Below are positions 18,502-27,698 of a DNA stretch of 64,000 nt, in pieces; within the stretch, counting starts at the first letter, position 1, and every line of letters begins with the position of its first letter. Made by a program: the position numbers and the translations under genes. The stretch is from Rhabdophis nuchalis (taxonomy: Eukaryota; Chordata; Lepidosauria; Squamata; Natricidae). Below the pieces are notes generated by a model. It was given only the letters and a program-made list of their open reading frames with translations. It had not been told where the DNA came from and searched no databases. The stretch is from the NCBI GenBank assembly GCA_039707465.1, contig CM077644.1, positions 139,670,962 to 139,734,961 on the forward strand, given 5' to 3'.

Positions 18502-20297
18502 TTAATCGGAGTCTTCCTCGAGGCTGCTGATGTCTCCAAGAGTGGCTTCCGAGTCAGAATCCTGTGAACGATAGAGATTCTTCTTCAGCCACAAGGGCAA
18601 AAGAGACCTAGAAGTCCTCAAAAGAGGGTCTTTACATTGGGGATGAAAAAAATAGGCTCTCTACTCTTTGCCTCCATCCCTCCCCAAGAGAAAACACTTT
18701 CTTACCCATGGACTGGAAGCATCCCTGACCTCGGAAGCCACTGCAGCCTCGTCCCAGCTTCCCTCTGACACCTCCTCCAGAAGCGCAAGAGAGTCCACGT
18801 CCTCCAGGCTGCTGGATGTGGAGCCCACCACAACCTTCATAGAATCCTGCAAATGAAAACATCCAGGCATTCAACTCCTTTGTGCCAAGAGGAAGAAGGC
18901 CTTTGGAAGCCTTAAGCCTGGGAGGATCTATTGCACCATTTCCCCCTCCCCTATCAGGACTTGTGGCATAGCCTTCCTCGGCCCCATTGCCAAAGCCTTC
19001 TTACCTCTGAAGAAGATATCTCCTCGTCCCCATTGGGAGGTGTAGTGGGCTCCACATCCACAGCTTCAGAGCTACTGTCCAGAGGAAGAAGGAGAAATGG
19101 TAAGGAATGAAGATAGCTCAGCTTCCCCTTTCCATGATGATGAGCCACCTTCTCTCCCTGCAAGCCCTTGTGAACCAGCAGGGATCTTTTCCTGCCCAGG
19201 TGCTACCTACCTTGAAGGACGCAGACTCTGCTGATCTGGAGGGGATTTCCCTGGAAGGGCTTCTTCCAATGGATCCTGGAAAAACAATACAAAAATTCTA
19301 TCTGTTGGCACATCAACACCTTCACAGAGACAAGGCTTCTGCCATTCGCACGAGGAGGAGAGGGACAAGGCTTACCACTTCGGACGAGCTCTCCTGTATG
19401 GGAGGGAGGCTGGGTTGCCACCTCTGGGTTGTGAGACGCCTGGGGAGAGAATGAAGGGCCAATTAAAACTAGCCCTGAGCCCTTTTAAAGAGTGAACACA
19501 TGGAGGCTCTAGCAGAAGCAGAAGTATAGGGTAGAAATACCTCCCCTCTGGAAAACCTTTCTTCTAGCCTTTCTCTTTAGGACTTTAGCAGCCACCTTCA
19601 TGGGGGCTTCAGAATCCCTCAGCTGAGAATACATACCTCCAGAGATAATTCTCAGGCATCACGTCTTCATCACATCTTGTGTTGCCATGTGAGGGAAAAT
19701 CCATGCAAATCTGAAAGTAAGGATTGTAAAAATCAAAGTTCTCTGTTAGATTGAGTTTGCTAGGGTGGCCAGGTTCCCCAAGTGAGGTTTTGAGGCAAGA
19801 ACCCCCACTGGCCATGTTGCAAAATCATCCTTACCCCTGTTGATGAAGACGTGCCACCTTGCTGCACAACCCGGTCCTGTGCCTCGTCACACCTGATCAA
19901 AAGAAGAGGTGAAACATGTCAAAGAACATGCAGTTATCTCAGCCTCCCCTTTCTAAGGCCTGCCAATTGGCCTGCCCAACTTTGGCCCCCGCAAGCCCCT
20001 TAGGGATACCATAAGGGAGACTCTTACAGATTCTTTTACAATGCAACAATGGTGCCCCACCCTGCCTAGGTTTTAAGGAGAAGATCATGGTACCTATCAG
20101 GTGGCACAGGAATATCTTCTTCGCTACCCTTCGTGCAGCAGAAGAGCGCGGAACACCTTTTCCAGATGTTCTGTGAAGAGAAGAGAAATAGACACGAGTC
20201 AGTCAGAAGACATGGAAAGCATCACTTTTCCCCCTGCTGCCGGTTTCTTGGCATCTGTGATGGCCACACTTACTCTCAACAGCCTTCTGGCAGCCAT
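18502..20297 (-). CDS. Unrecognised nine-exon gene, 210-aa protein with acidic Ser-rich tail, copy 1
   Basis: Coding exons on the - strand: 20297-20274, 20170-20094, 19892-19835, 19710-19637, 19439-19376, 19275-19211, 19074-19005, 18846-18706 and 18561-18502. Every junction is GT-AG (first donor GTAAGT) and phases agree throughout, giving 633 bp ending in TAA. The ATG at 20297 follows an in-frame TGA. The protein starts MAARRLLRNIWKRCSALFCC: basic with three cysteines (14, 19, 20), possibly S-acylated and membrane-tethered (inference). A low-complexity region follows, rich in Ser, Glu, Asp and Pro, with blocks such as NGDEEISSSE and a final ISSLEEDSD, plausible casein kinase 2 sites. There is no signal peptide, membrane helix or catalytic motif. 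I do not recognise the family. The start could be internal if further 5' exons exist. Confidence 0.7.
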
Positions 20298-20520
20298 CCC
20301 TGAAGAGTTGTCTCTTCAGACAAACTGACAACCTCGTTCCCTCGGCAACCAGGTAAACAATGGCCACATTCTAAGCCTGCAAAAGGAAGGCATCTCATCT
20401 GGGACAAGGAGTGGCCTGTGGCTGACTCTCTTGGTGGCCTTTGGCCACTGCCTTCCATGTGGGAAACTGTCTGTTCATGAACAACAGAGAACCACAATCA
20501 TTGTGGCACAAAGCACAGAG

Positions 20521-20960
20521 GGAATCATAGAATCCTAGGGTGCAAAGGACTTTTAGTTCAACTTCTTGCCCAAGAAATGGCTCCTCATACCACCTCAGAC
20601 AAATGATTGCCCAATCTTTTCTTGAAAATCTCCACAATGGAGCACACCCAATGCTGGGAAACAAACTGTTTCATTGTTTAATGCTTCTCACTGTCAGGAA
20701 ATTCCTCCTTTCTTCCACGGTTGGATCTCACTCTGATGAGCTTCCACTTCATGCCCTTCCCTCAGCTGCTATGGAGAATCAACACCCTCTTCTCTGTGGC
20801 CTCCCTGCAAGTATTGGGAGACTCCTCTCATATCTCCCCTCCTTCTTTTCTTCAAGGGGCCCTAGAACCCAAACTGCTTCTCAGCTGGCCTTCTTGGACA
20901 ATTTCCTCTTCCTTTCCTTTTTGTGCCAGCACAGACTGGCATTCTTGCTCACCGGTTAGT
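20521..20960 (-). mobile_element. CR1 LINE 3' fragment
   Basis: On the - strand this encodes a degraded CR1 C terminus (a block like RGDMRGVSQYLQGG) and ends at about 20521 in the CR1 3' signature, seen on the + strand as AATCATAGAATCCTAGGGT. It lies just upstream of the first exon of the nine-exon gene and may bound its promoter region. Confidence 0.65.
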
Positions 20961-21316
20961 GGGTCGCAATCATGTCTGCTTAGAGGAAAACATATTTTGT
21001 TTTTGCTAATATACATTTTCAGATTTGTGTTTAAGGGGCCCTGAACCTCTTACACACAGTATAAAATCTGATATTTCCAATAAAATAACAAGACTCAGCA
21101 AAACAAAACAAAACAACAACACAACCCATTCTTCGCAGTTCTGCTGACAAAACATTAAATCCAGAGACTTTGTCTGGCTATTGGATGAGGGAATAAATGG
21201 GGAACTCATCAAATTTGCAGATGACACCAAGCTGGCAGGAATAGCCAACACTCCAGAAGATAGGCTTAAGATACAGAAGGATCTTGACAAACTTAAATAT
21301 TGGGCACTATCTAACA

Positions 21317-22080
21317 CAGCGTTTTTCAACCACTGTGCCGTGGCACACTAGTGTGCCGTGAGATATTGTCTGGTGTGCCGTGGGAAAAATTCCAATTTCA
21401 TCCGTAACATGCGGCTTCGGCTCACAAATAGACCAATCATTAGAACATTAGAAATGTTCACACTCACCAAGCAATGGCAAGGTGTTCACACTACTGCACT
21501 GTGTGAGATAATAGTTAAACATTTAAAAACTCTCGAGGAGAAGTTGTCATTTTATTTCTCTTCAGTCTCCACTGAATGCCTTGACTGGGTTAGGGACCCT
21601 TATAGCTCAGCATCAGTTGGTGGAAAGGACATGACTTTACAGGAGCAGGAGGAACTAACTGAACTGAGACAAAATCGTGGTTTCAAGCTAAGATTTGCTG
21701 ATCTACCTTTGGACAGTTTTTGGTTGGATACTGCCAAGGAGTTCCCCGTTCTGGCAAACAAAGCTATTTTGACATTGCTCCCATTTTCCACTACATATCT
21801 GTGTGAGATGAGCTTTTCAAGCCTGATTGCTATAAAAACTAAAGACAGAGAGAGACTGAGAGCTGTTGACGAAGAGCTACGTGTGTGTCTTTCTTCGATT
21901 CCTGCCAGAATATCAGCTTTGTGTTCAGCCAAACAGGCCCAGGTTTCGCACTGAGTAAGTAAACAGAAATATGAACAATTATAAAATACTTTTTAACATT
22001 TTCTAATGGTGGTGGTGTGCCTCGTGATTTTTTTTCATGAAAAAAGTGTGCCTTTGCACAAAAAAGGTTGAAAAACACTG
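21317..22080 (+). mobile_element. 764-bp hAT transposon with exact 8-bp target duplication
   Basis: The terminal inverted repeats are CAGCGTTTTTCAACC on the left and GGTTGAAAAACACTG on the right. The flanking 8-mer ATCTAACA is identical on both sides (21309-21316, 22081-22088). The interior is a deletion derivative that retains only the 3' end of the transposase gene, so it is non-autonomous. It is inserted in a CR1 RT fragment. Confidence 0.95.
21358..21954 (+). pseudogene. hAT transposase C-terminal fragment (198 codons)
   Basis: The frame contains [20 protein letters not shown] and then the hAT dimerisation (hATC) signature: [33 protein letters not shown] and [20 protein letters not shown]. 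This matches the C-terminal end of transposases related to host ZBED5/SCAND3-type genes. The BED zinc finger and the catalytic acidic residues are absent, so the product could not transpose DNA. The frame start is arbitrary. The same frame is intact in copy 2 with one amino acid change. Confidence 0.85.
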
Positions 22081-22165
22081 ATCTAACAAAATGAAATTCA
22101 ATAGTGAAAAGAGTAAGGTTCTACGTTTAGGCAAGAAAAACAAAACGCACAAGTACAGTATAGGC

Positions 22166-22624
22166 TCATGATGGTGAACCTAGGTTACATGTGCCACAGG
22201 TGGCATGTGGAGCTATTTGTCATGGCACGCAAGGCGTTGCCCTGTCAGCGCTCTGGCCAGCTGAGTTTGGCCTTCTTTTGACCCCATTTTTCACCCTCTG
22301 GGCTAAAACCATCCCTATGAGCAAAATCAGAAGTCTGTTCCCGAACTTCCAGTTTCCTGTATGGCCGGTTTTTCGCGCTCCAGATGCTTCAGGGAAGGCC
22401 CCGAAGCCTCCGGAGGGCCTCTGGGAGGGTGGGTGGCTGTTTTCACCCTCCCCAGGATCCTATAAAGCCTCTGGAGCCTGGGGAGGGCAAAAAAAGCCTG
22501 CCAAAAATGGGAGGGGGGAGCGTTGGTCTTGCACATAGCATTATGGGTGTGGCACACCTGTGCATGACTCCCCTGTGCTCCCCCCACTTTTGGCACGTGA
22601 GCCACAAAAAGTTCACCATCACTG
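22166..22624. mobile_element. 459-bp non-autonomous hAT-like element (family X), copy 1
   Basis: The ends are ATGGTGAACC near the left and GTTCACCATCACTG at the right, with the 8-mer GTATAGGC directly outside each end (22158-22165, 22625-22632). The interior is the G/C-rich, non-coding 'gene-like pair of cacgtg/gtgcca' type common in squamates. A related partial element lies at 29809-30219. In the second module copy the right-hand duplication reads GTATAGGT. Confidence 0.75.
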
Positions 22625-22632
22625 GTATAGGC

Positions 22633-23024
22633 CAGTGGTGGGCAAACTCATTAGTCAACAGAGCCAAATATCAACAATACCACGATTGAAATTTCTTTTG
22701 AGAGCCGGAAGGTGTGGCCTGTTTTGTGGGAGTGGCTCAGCGGTCATGTGACTAGGTGGGCGTGGCCAACTTGGAAAATGTGGTGAAACTCACTTAACGA
22801 CGGTCTTGGTTAACAACCAAACTTTTAGGCTCAATTGTCGTTCTTTTTTTCTTTCTTTCTTTCTTTCTCTCTCTCTTTCTTTCTTTCTTTCTCTCTTTCT
22901 CTCTCTCTCCATTTCTCTCTCTCTCTCTCTCTCTTTTTCTCTTTCTCTCTCTTTCTTTCTCTCTCTTTCTCTTTCTTTCTCTTTCTTTCTTTCTTTCCCT
23001 CTTTCTTTCTCTCTCTCTTTTTCT

Positions 23025-23055
<31 letters not shown>

Positions 23056-23700
23056 CTATCTCTGTCTCACTCCTCTCCTTCGTCCACCCATCTGTCACTC
23101 TGTGTGTGTGTGTGTCTATCTGTCTGTCTCTCACTTAATCAGTCTCTATCTATCTGTCTCTCCCTCCCTCTCTCTGTCTCTCCCTGTCTCTGTGTGTCAC
23201 TCTCTCTGATTCTCTCCCTCCCTCTCTCTGTATGTCTGTCTCTCCCTCTTTCCCCCTGTCTGTCTCCGATTCAATTCCTCCCTGTGTCATTCTCTATCTG
23301 TGTCTCTCTCCGTCTCTCTCCCTCCCTCTCTTTCTCTCTGTCTCTGTCTGTCTCTGTCTTTCCCTCCCTCCCCCTCTGTCTCTCTCTGTGTCTGTCAGTC
23401 ACTCCCTCTCTCCCCTCTCCTCCCCCCCCCCCTGGGAAGCAGCGGAAGGACCGGCATACCGGAGGTTACGGATGCCTCCTCCCGCAGCGGGCGAGGGAGC
23501 AGGCAGGGCGAGCACCCAAGGCTACCGTCATCTTAAGCATCACCGAGGCTGTCACCCGGCAGGTTGCCCGGCAGGGGCGTTGGGCAGGGAAGCCGGGCGC
23601 GTTTCCTCCGGCTCCCTCCGACAGCCACCACGGCACACGTTCTGGGGCTGCGTGGCTGGGAGAGAGATGATTGACTATTTAACCCTCCGGTGATTGACTA
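22633..23700 (+). mobile_element. hAT-like element with internal microsatellite (family Y), copy 1, right end lost
   Basis: Starts with CAGTGGTGGGCAAACTCATT directly after the target duplication of the preceding element. About 190 bp of unique sequence follows, then a long pyrimidine tract, then about 250 bp of G/C-rich sequence. The same order of parts occurs in reverse orientation at 26006-27398. No right terminal repeat is seen; the sequence changes to A/T-rich, L1-associated DNA near 23700. Confidence 0.6.
22842..23436. repeat. Long polypyrimidine microsatellite: (TTTC)n, then (TCTG)/(TCTC)n
   Basis: About 600 bp almost entirely C and T on the + strand, with a short GT run near 23101. 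It yields spurious Ser/Leu/Phe-rich open frames. The block is longer at 52702-53330 in the second module copy, mainly by extra TTTC units. Confidence 0.95.
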
Positions 23701-24268
23701 TTTAACCCTCTGTTGACTTATTCCAGCTTCTTGGATTGCTCTTTTTCTCCTTTCGCCTCATACTTCTCCAGTTAGGTGTATCAGGGATTTTGAATTAGTA
23801 ACACGGTGCCTTCAATTATAGCAATACTTTAGGTTAATAGAATGAATTGAGTTATATAACATGTGATTATTGTTTATTAATTGATTAACATCAGCAAAAC
23901 CAGGGATTACTATTTATTTACTGATTTAGTATTTGATAATTAATATTTACCCCCTCATTGATAAAAGAATTAACTAACAATTAATGAAGATTGAATAGTT
24001 AACAATAATAATCCAATCTAATAATGATTTAGGGCAAGTAGAAAAAAAGACTAAAACCCGAAGGATTTGACACTAGTAGAGGACAAGAAGTTGATTCGCC
24101 ACAAGATTAACTTAGTGGCTCAAGAAGAGATTGCTGAAAAGATTAAGTGGGTAAAGCAAGGATTCTTCAAAAATTCTAATAAACCAGGAAGATGGCTAAC
24201 TTATAGAATTAAGTTAAAAGAAAGGAGAAAAATAGGTGGATTGAAAGATAGCAATGGAGGGTGGGTAA

Positions 24269-25423
24269 TTGACAGGGAAGGTAAGAGGAAGATCTTACAG
24301 GATTTTTTCTCGGAACTATATAAGAGAGAAGACGGGGGGGGGACAAGAAATTGAACAGTACATAGGAATGTTGGGCCTCCCCAAATTATCAGAGGAGGTA
24401 AGGCAAATTTTCAATAAAGAAATCACAGAAAGTGAAGTTTGGGTAGCAATCGAAAAGCAGAAAACCGGGAAAACCCCTGGCACAGATGGGCTACCCACGG
24501 AATTTTATAAAAAAACCTTAGACATGGTAACAAAATATATGACAGCGGTCTTTAATGGAGTCTTCCTTGACGGCCGAATTCCACCTTCCTGGACAGAGGC
24601 TTATATTTCCTTGATTCCTAAGGAAGGAACAGACTTATCACTGATTAGAAACTACAGATCTATATCCCTCCTGAATACTGATTATAAGATCTTAACCTCT
24701 ATTTTGGCAGGGAGAATGAAAGGGTTCCTGGATCACTACATCCATAGTGATCAAAATGGGTTTCTCCCACACAGACAAATAAGAGATAACTTGAGGATGA
24801 TTATCAATGCCCTGGAATATTATGAGGCCCACTCGGATAAAGAAGCGGCATTTATTTTTATCGATGCCCAAAAGGCGTTTGATAGAGTCAACTGGAAATT
24901 TATGTTTGCCCTGTTGGAAAAGATGGAATTTGGGGATAATTTTATGCATCCGATAAGATCTATTTATAATACACAAACAGCTAGAATCCTAATTAATGGA
25001 GAGGAAACAGAACGGATTGAGATTAAAAAGGGAACAAGACAAGGATGTCCACTATCTCCAATCCTATTTATATTTACACTGGAGCCTCTTCTCCGGAAAA
25101 TCAGGAGAAACCAGGAGATAAATGGACTGAAAATTAGAGTGGAAGAGTATAAAATTCAGGCCTTCGTTGATGATTTAGCCTTTATCTTAGAAGACCCCTT
25201 AGAATCAGGAAATGAATTAATTCAGGTAATAGAGAAATATGGTAGAGTTGCGGGTTTCCTAATTAACAAGGATAAGACAAAGATAATAGTGAAAAATATG
25301 GCAATAAATCAACAAAATGAATTAGAGGAAAAATTGGGCCTTCAAATTGTAAAAAAGATAAAATATTTAGGTATTTGGCTAACTTCTAAATGTACTTCAA
25401 TCAAGGTAGACAACCATCAATAA
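24269..25423 (+). pseudogene. L1 reverse transcriptase fragment (384 codons)
   Basis: RT motifs in order: KTGKTPGTDGLPTEFYK, AYISLIPKEG, NYRSISLLNTDYKILTSILA, FLPHRQIRDNLRMIINALEY, motif A AFIFIDAQKAFDRVNWKFM, motif B GTRQGCPLSPILFIF, and motif C AFVDDLAF with both aspartates present. After this come GFLINKDKTKII and IKYLGIWLT, typical of vertebrate L1. The frame stops at 25421, but the same protein continues in the next segments (25436-25696 and 25712-25997). The first 30 or so codons overlap the upstream frame because of a frameshift in the G run. Confidence 0.92.
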
Positions 25424-26005
25424 TTACTGACCCAAATGAAATTAGACCTAGAAAAGTGGGGAAATCTACAACTCTCCCTATTAGGTAAGATAGCAATAAT
25501 TAAAACTTACGTTCTCCCAAAATGGATCTATTTATTCCAAACTGCCCCAGTGAGATTAGACAATAGCTTCTTCAAATTATTAGACAAGTATGTGAGGACA
25601 TTTATTTTGCAGAAGAAGAAAGCTAGAATTAAGTTGAAAATGCTCCAAGAATTGCCAGCCAGAGGAGGATTTGGGTTGCCAAAATGGGAGTTTTAACACC
25701 AGGCAGCAAACTTGACTTGGGTAAGAGATTGGATACTACTGAGAAGGAAGCGGGTACTCATATTAGAAGGTCACAACCTAAGACAAGGGTGGCATCATTT
25801 TATGTGGAGAGAGAGGGGGGGAAATTGTAGGCACTTTAAGAACCACTATCTCAGGAAAACCCTATTGGAAACTTGGGAAAGAGTGAGGTTTAAGTATTAT
25901 TCAATGGTTCCGACCTGGGTTGTTCCACTGGAGGCCGTGACACATTCAACATTATATAATAATAAAATACAACTGACTTACCAGGACCTCCGAGACTCTC
26001 TAGGG

Positions 26006-27112
26006 CAGTGGTCGGCAAACCGCGGCTCGCGAGCCACAAGCGGCTCTTTGGCCCCTCGAGTGCGGCTCTTCCACTACCCTCGCCAACGGCGGGACTCATG
26101 GGCCGCAGCAACCCTCCCTACCGGTCGCCGGTTCCATCCCTCCCCCCGCAGAGTCTCTTCAGCCCAGCAGCGGCTACCCAAATGCCAAAGCGGTAGCCGT
26201 AGCCTCCCAAGCTAGCCACTCATCTACTTCCAGAGGCTGCAGAGGCTCCGTGAGTGGGGCGAGTGAACCGGCCTCCGGTGGGTGAGCCAGAGGGGTGGGC
26301 GGGTGGTTTGTTGGGCACTGCCGCAGCATGTTTCCTTGGCCGGCCGCCCGCCGGCTGTAGCTGCTCGCTCGCTCACTCACCCACCGGACGCCAGGTTCCT
26401 TCGTCCGGTAGGTGGGTGAGCGAGGGAGCAAGCAAGCGCAGGTGGGCAAGGAAACTTGCTGCGGCAGCACCCAACAACCTGCCCACCCGGCGGCCGCGGT
26501 TGCTTGCTTGCTCACCCACCCACCAGACGAAGGAACCTGGCGGCCGGTGGCTGAGTGAGTGAGCGAGCAACTGCAGCCGGCAGGCGGGTGGGCACGTAAG
26601 GAAAGTTGATGCGGCAGCGCCCAACAATCCGCTGGTTCGCCGGCCTGCTGCGCCGCCGCCCGCAGTTGCTCGCTCGCTCGCTTGCTCACCCACCGGACGC
26701 CAGGTTCCTTCATCTGGTGGGTGGGTGAGCAAGCGAGCGAGTAAGCGCAGCCAGCGGGTGGGTGGGCTGGCTGGCCAGGCTACTTCTAGGAGCTGAGGAG
26801 GCTTGGCGGGGTGGGGGGAGACAGACAGACAGAGAGAGGCACAGACACACAGAGAGGGAGGGTGGGAGGGAATCAGAGAGTGACAGACACACACACAGGG
26901 AGAGACAGAGAGGGAGAGAAAGATAGACAGAGATACAGAATGAGTGATTGAGTGAATGCGAGACAGACACACACACACAGAGTGACAGAGATGGGCAGAC
27001 AAAGGAGAGAGAGACAGAGATAGAGAGAGACAGAAAGAAAAAGAGAGAAAGAAAGAAAAAGAAAGTGGGAGAGAGACAGAGAAAGAAAGGAAGGAAGGAA
27101 GGAAGGAAGAAA

Positions 27113-27186
<74 letters not shown>

Positions 27187-27398
27187 ACTTATGACCACAA
27201 TTGAGACCGAAAGTTTGGCTGCTAAGCAAGACCATTTTTAAGTGCATTTCACATTTTCCAAGTTGGCCATGCCCACCCGGTCACATGACCACTAAGCCAT
27301 TCCCACAAAACAGGCCACACCTTCTGGCTCTCAAAAAAATAATAATTGTGGTATTGTTGATATTTGGCTCTTTTGACTAATGAGTTTGCCCACCACTG
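26006..27398. mobile_element. 1393-bp hAT element (family Y) with exact 8-bp target duplication, inside L1
   Basis: The left end is CAGTGGTCGGCAAACC and the right end GTTTGCCCACCACTG. The 8-mer CTCTAGGG lies directly outside both (25998-26005 and 27399-27406). L1 ORF2 coding sequence resumes in register on the far side. The interior, read from the right, is 190 bp of unique sequence, a long purine tract (about 26820-27186), then G/C-rich sequence with three large hairpins (26372-26742). No transposase is encoded. Confidence 0.93.
26820..27186. repeat. Polypurine microsatellite: (GACA)/(GAGA)n then (GAAA)n
   Basis: A purine-dominated tract on the + strand inside the family Y element, ending in about 16 perfect GAAA units. 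It is the reverse complement of the arrangement in the copy at 22633. In the second module copy it is longer (56714-57108). Confidence 0.95.
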
Positions 27399-27559
27399 CT
27401 CTAGGGGAATTAAAAACACGGGAAGACATTTCCAAGGCAGGCATAGAGATAGATTAGTTGGCTTATGCTCAAATAAAATCCAAAACCAAGGAAAGGAAAG
27501 GAAGAAAGGAAAGGAAAGGAAAGGAAAGGAAGAAGGAAAGAAAGAAAGAAAGAAAGAAA

Positions 27560-27607
<48 letters not shown>

Positions 27608-27698
27608 GAAAGAAAGAAAGAAAGAAAGAATTTATTATCACAATTGAGTCCAAAATTTTGGTTGCTAACCAAGAGCGTTGTTAAATGAGTTTCACCAC

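Larger units (their letters stand above)
21165..22157 (+). mobile_element. CR1/L2-type RT fragment interrupted by a hAT element
   Basis: Before the hAT insertion (21165-21316) the + strand encodes ELIKFADDTKLAGIANTPED, containing the FADD polymerase motif. After it (22081-22157) the frame continues with KFNSEKSKVLRLGKKNKTHK. Removing the hAT and one target duplication rejoins the two halves as the well-known region around RT motif C and its downstream block. It is 5'- and 3'-truncated, an old fragment. Confidence 0.85.
24000..27481 (+). mobile_element. L1-clade LINE ORF2 fragment, interrupted by a hAT element
   Basis: Coding remnants run from the region before RT (24067) to 25997, and resume after the hAT insertion at 27407-27481 (ELKTREDISKAGIEID, then AYAQIKSKTK). 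Frame breaks: a shift in the G run near 24337, stops at 25421 and 25694. The endonuclease and the 3' end are missing. The product is dead, but the sequence is well preserved. Confidence 0.9.

Noticed and set aside
20540..20959. A 139-codon + strand frame, conserved in both modules
   Set aside because: Antisense to a CR1 3' fragment; there is no independent support.
22790..23700. Open frames rich in Ser/Leu/Phe or Lys/Glu/Arg, up to 195 codons
   Set aside because: They are translations of TTTC/TCTG microsatellite DNA; all frames stay open because the repeat lacks stop codons, and lengths change with repeat number between copies.
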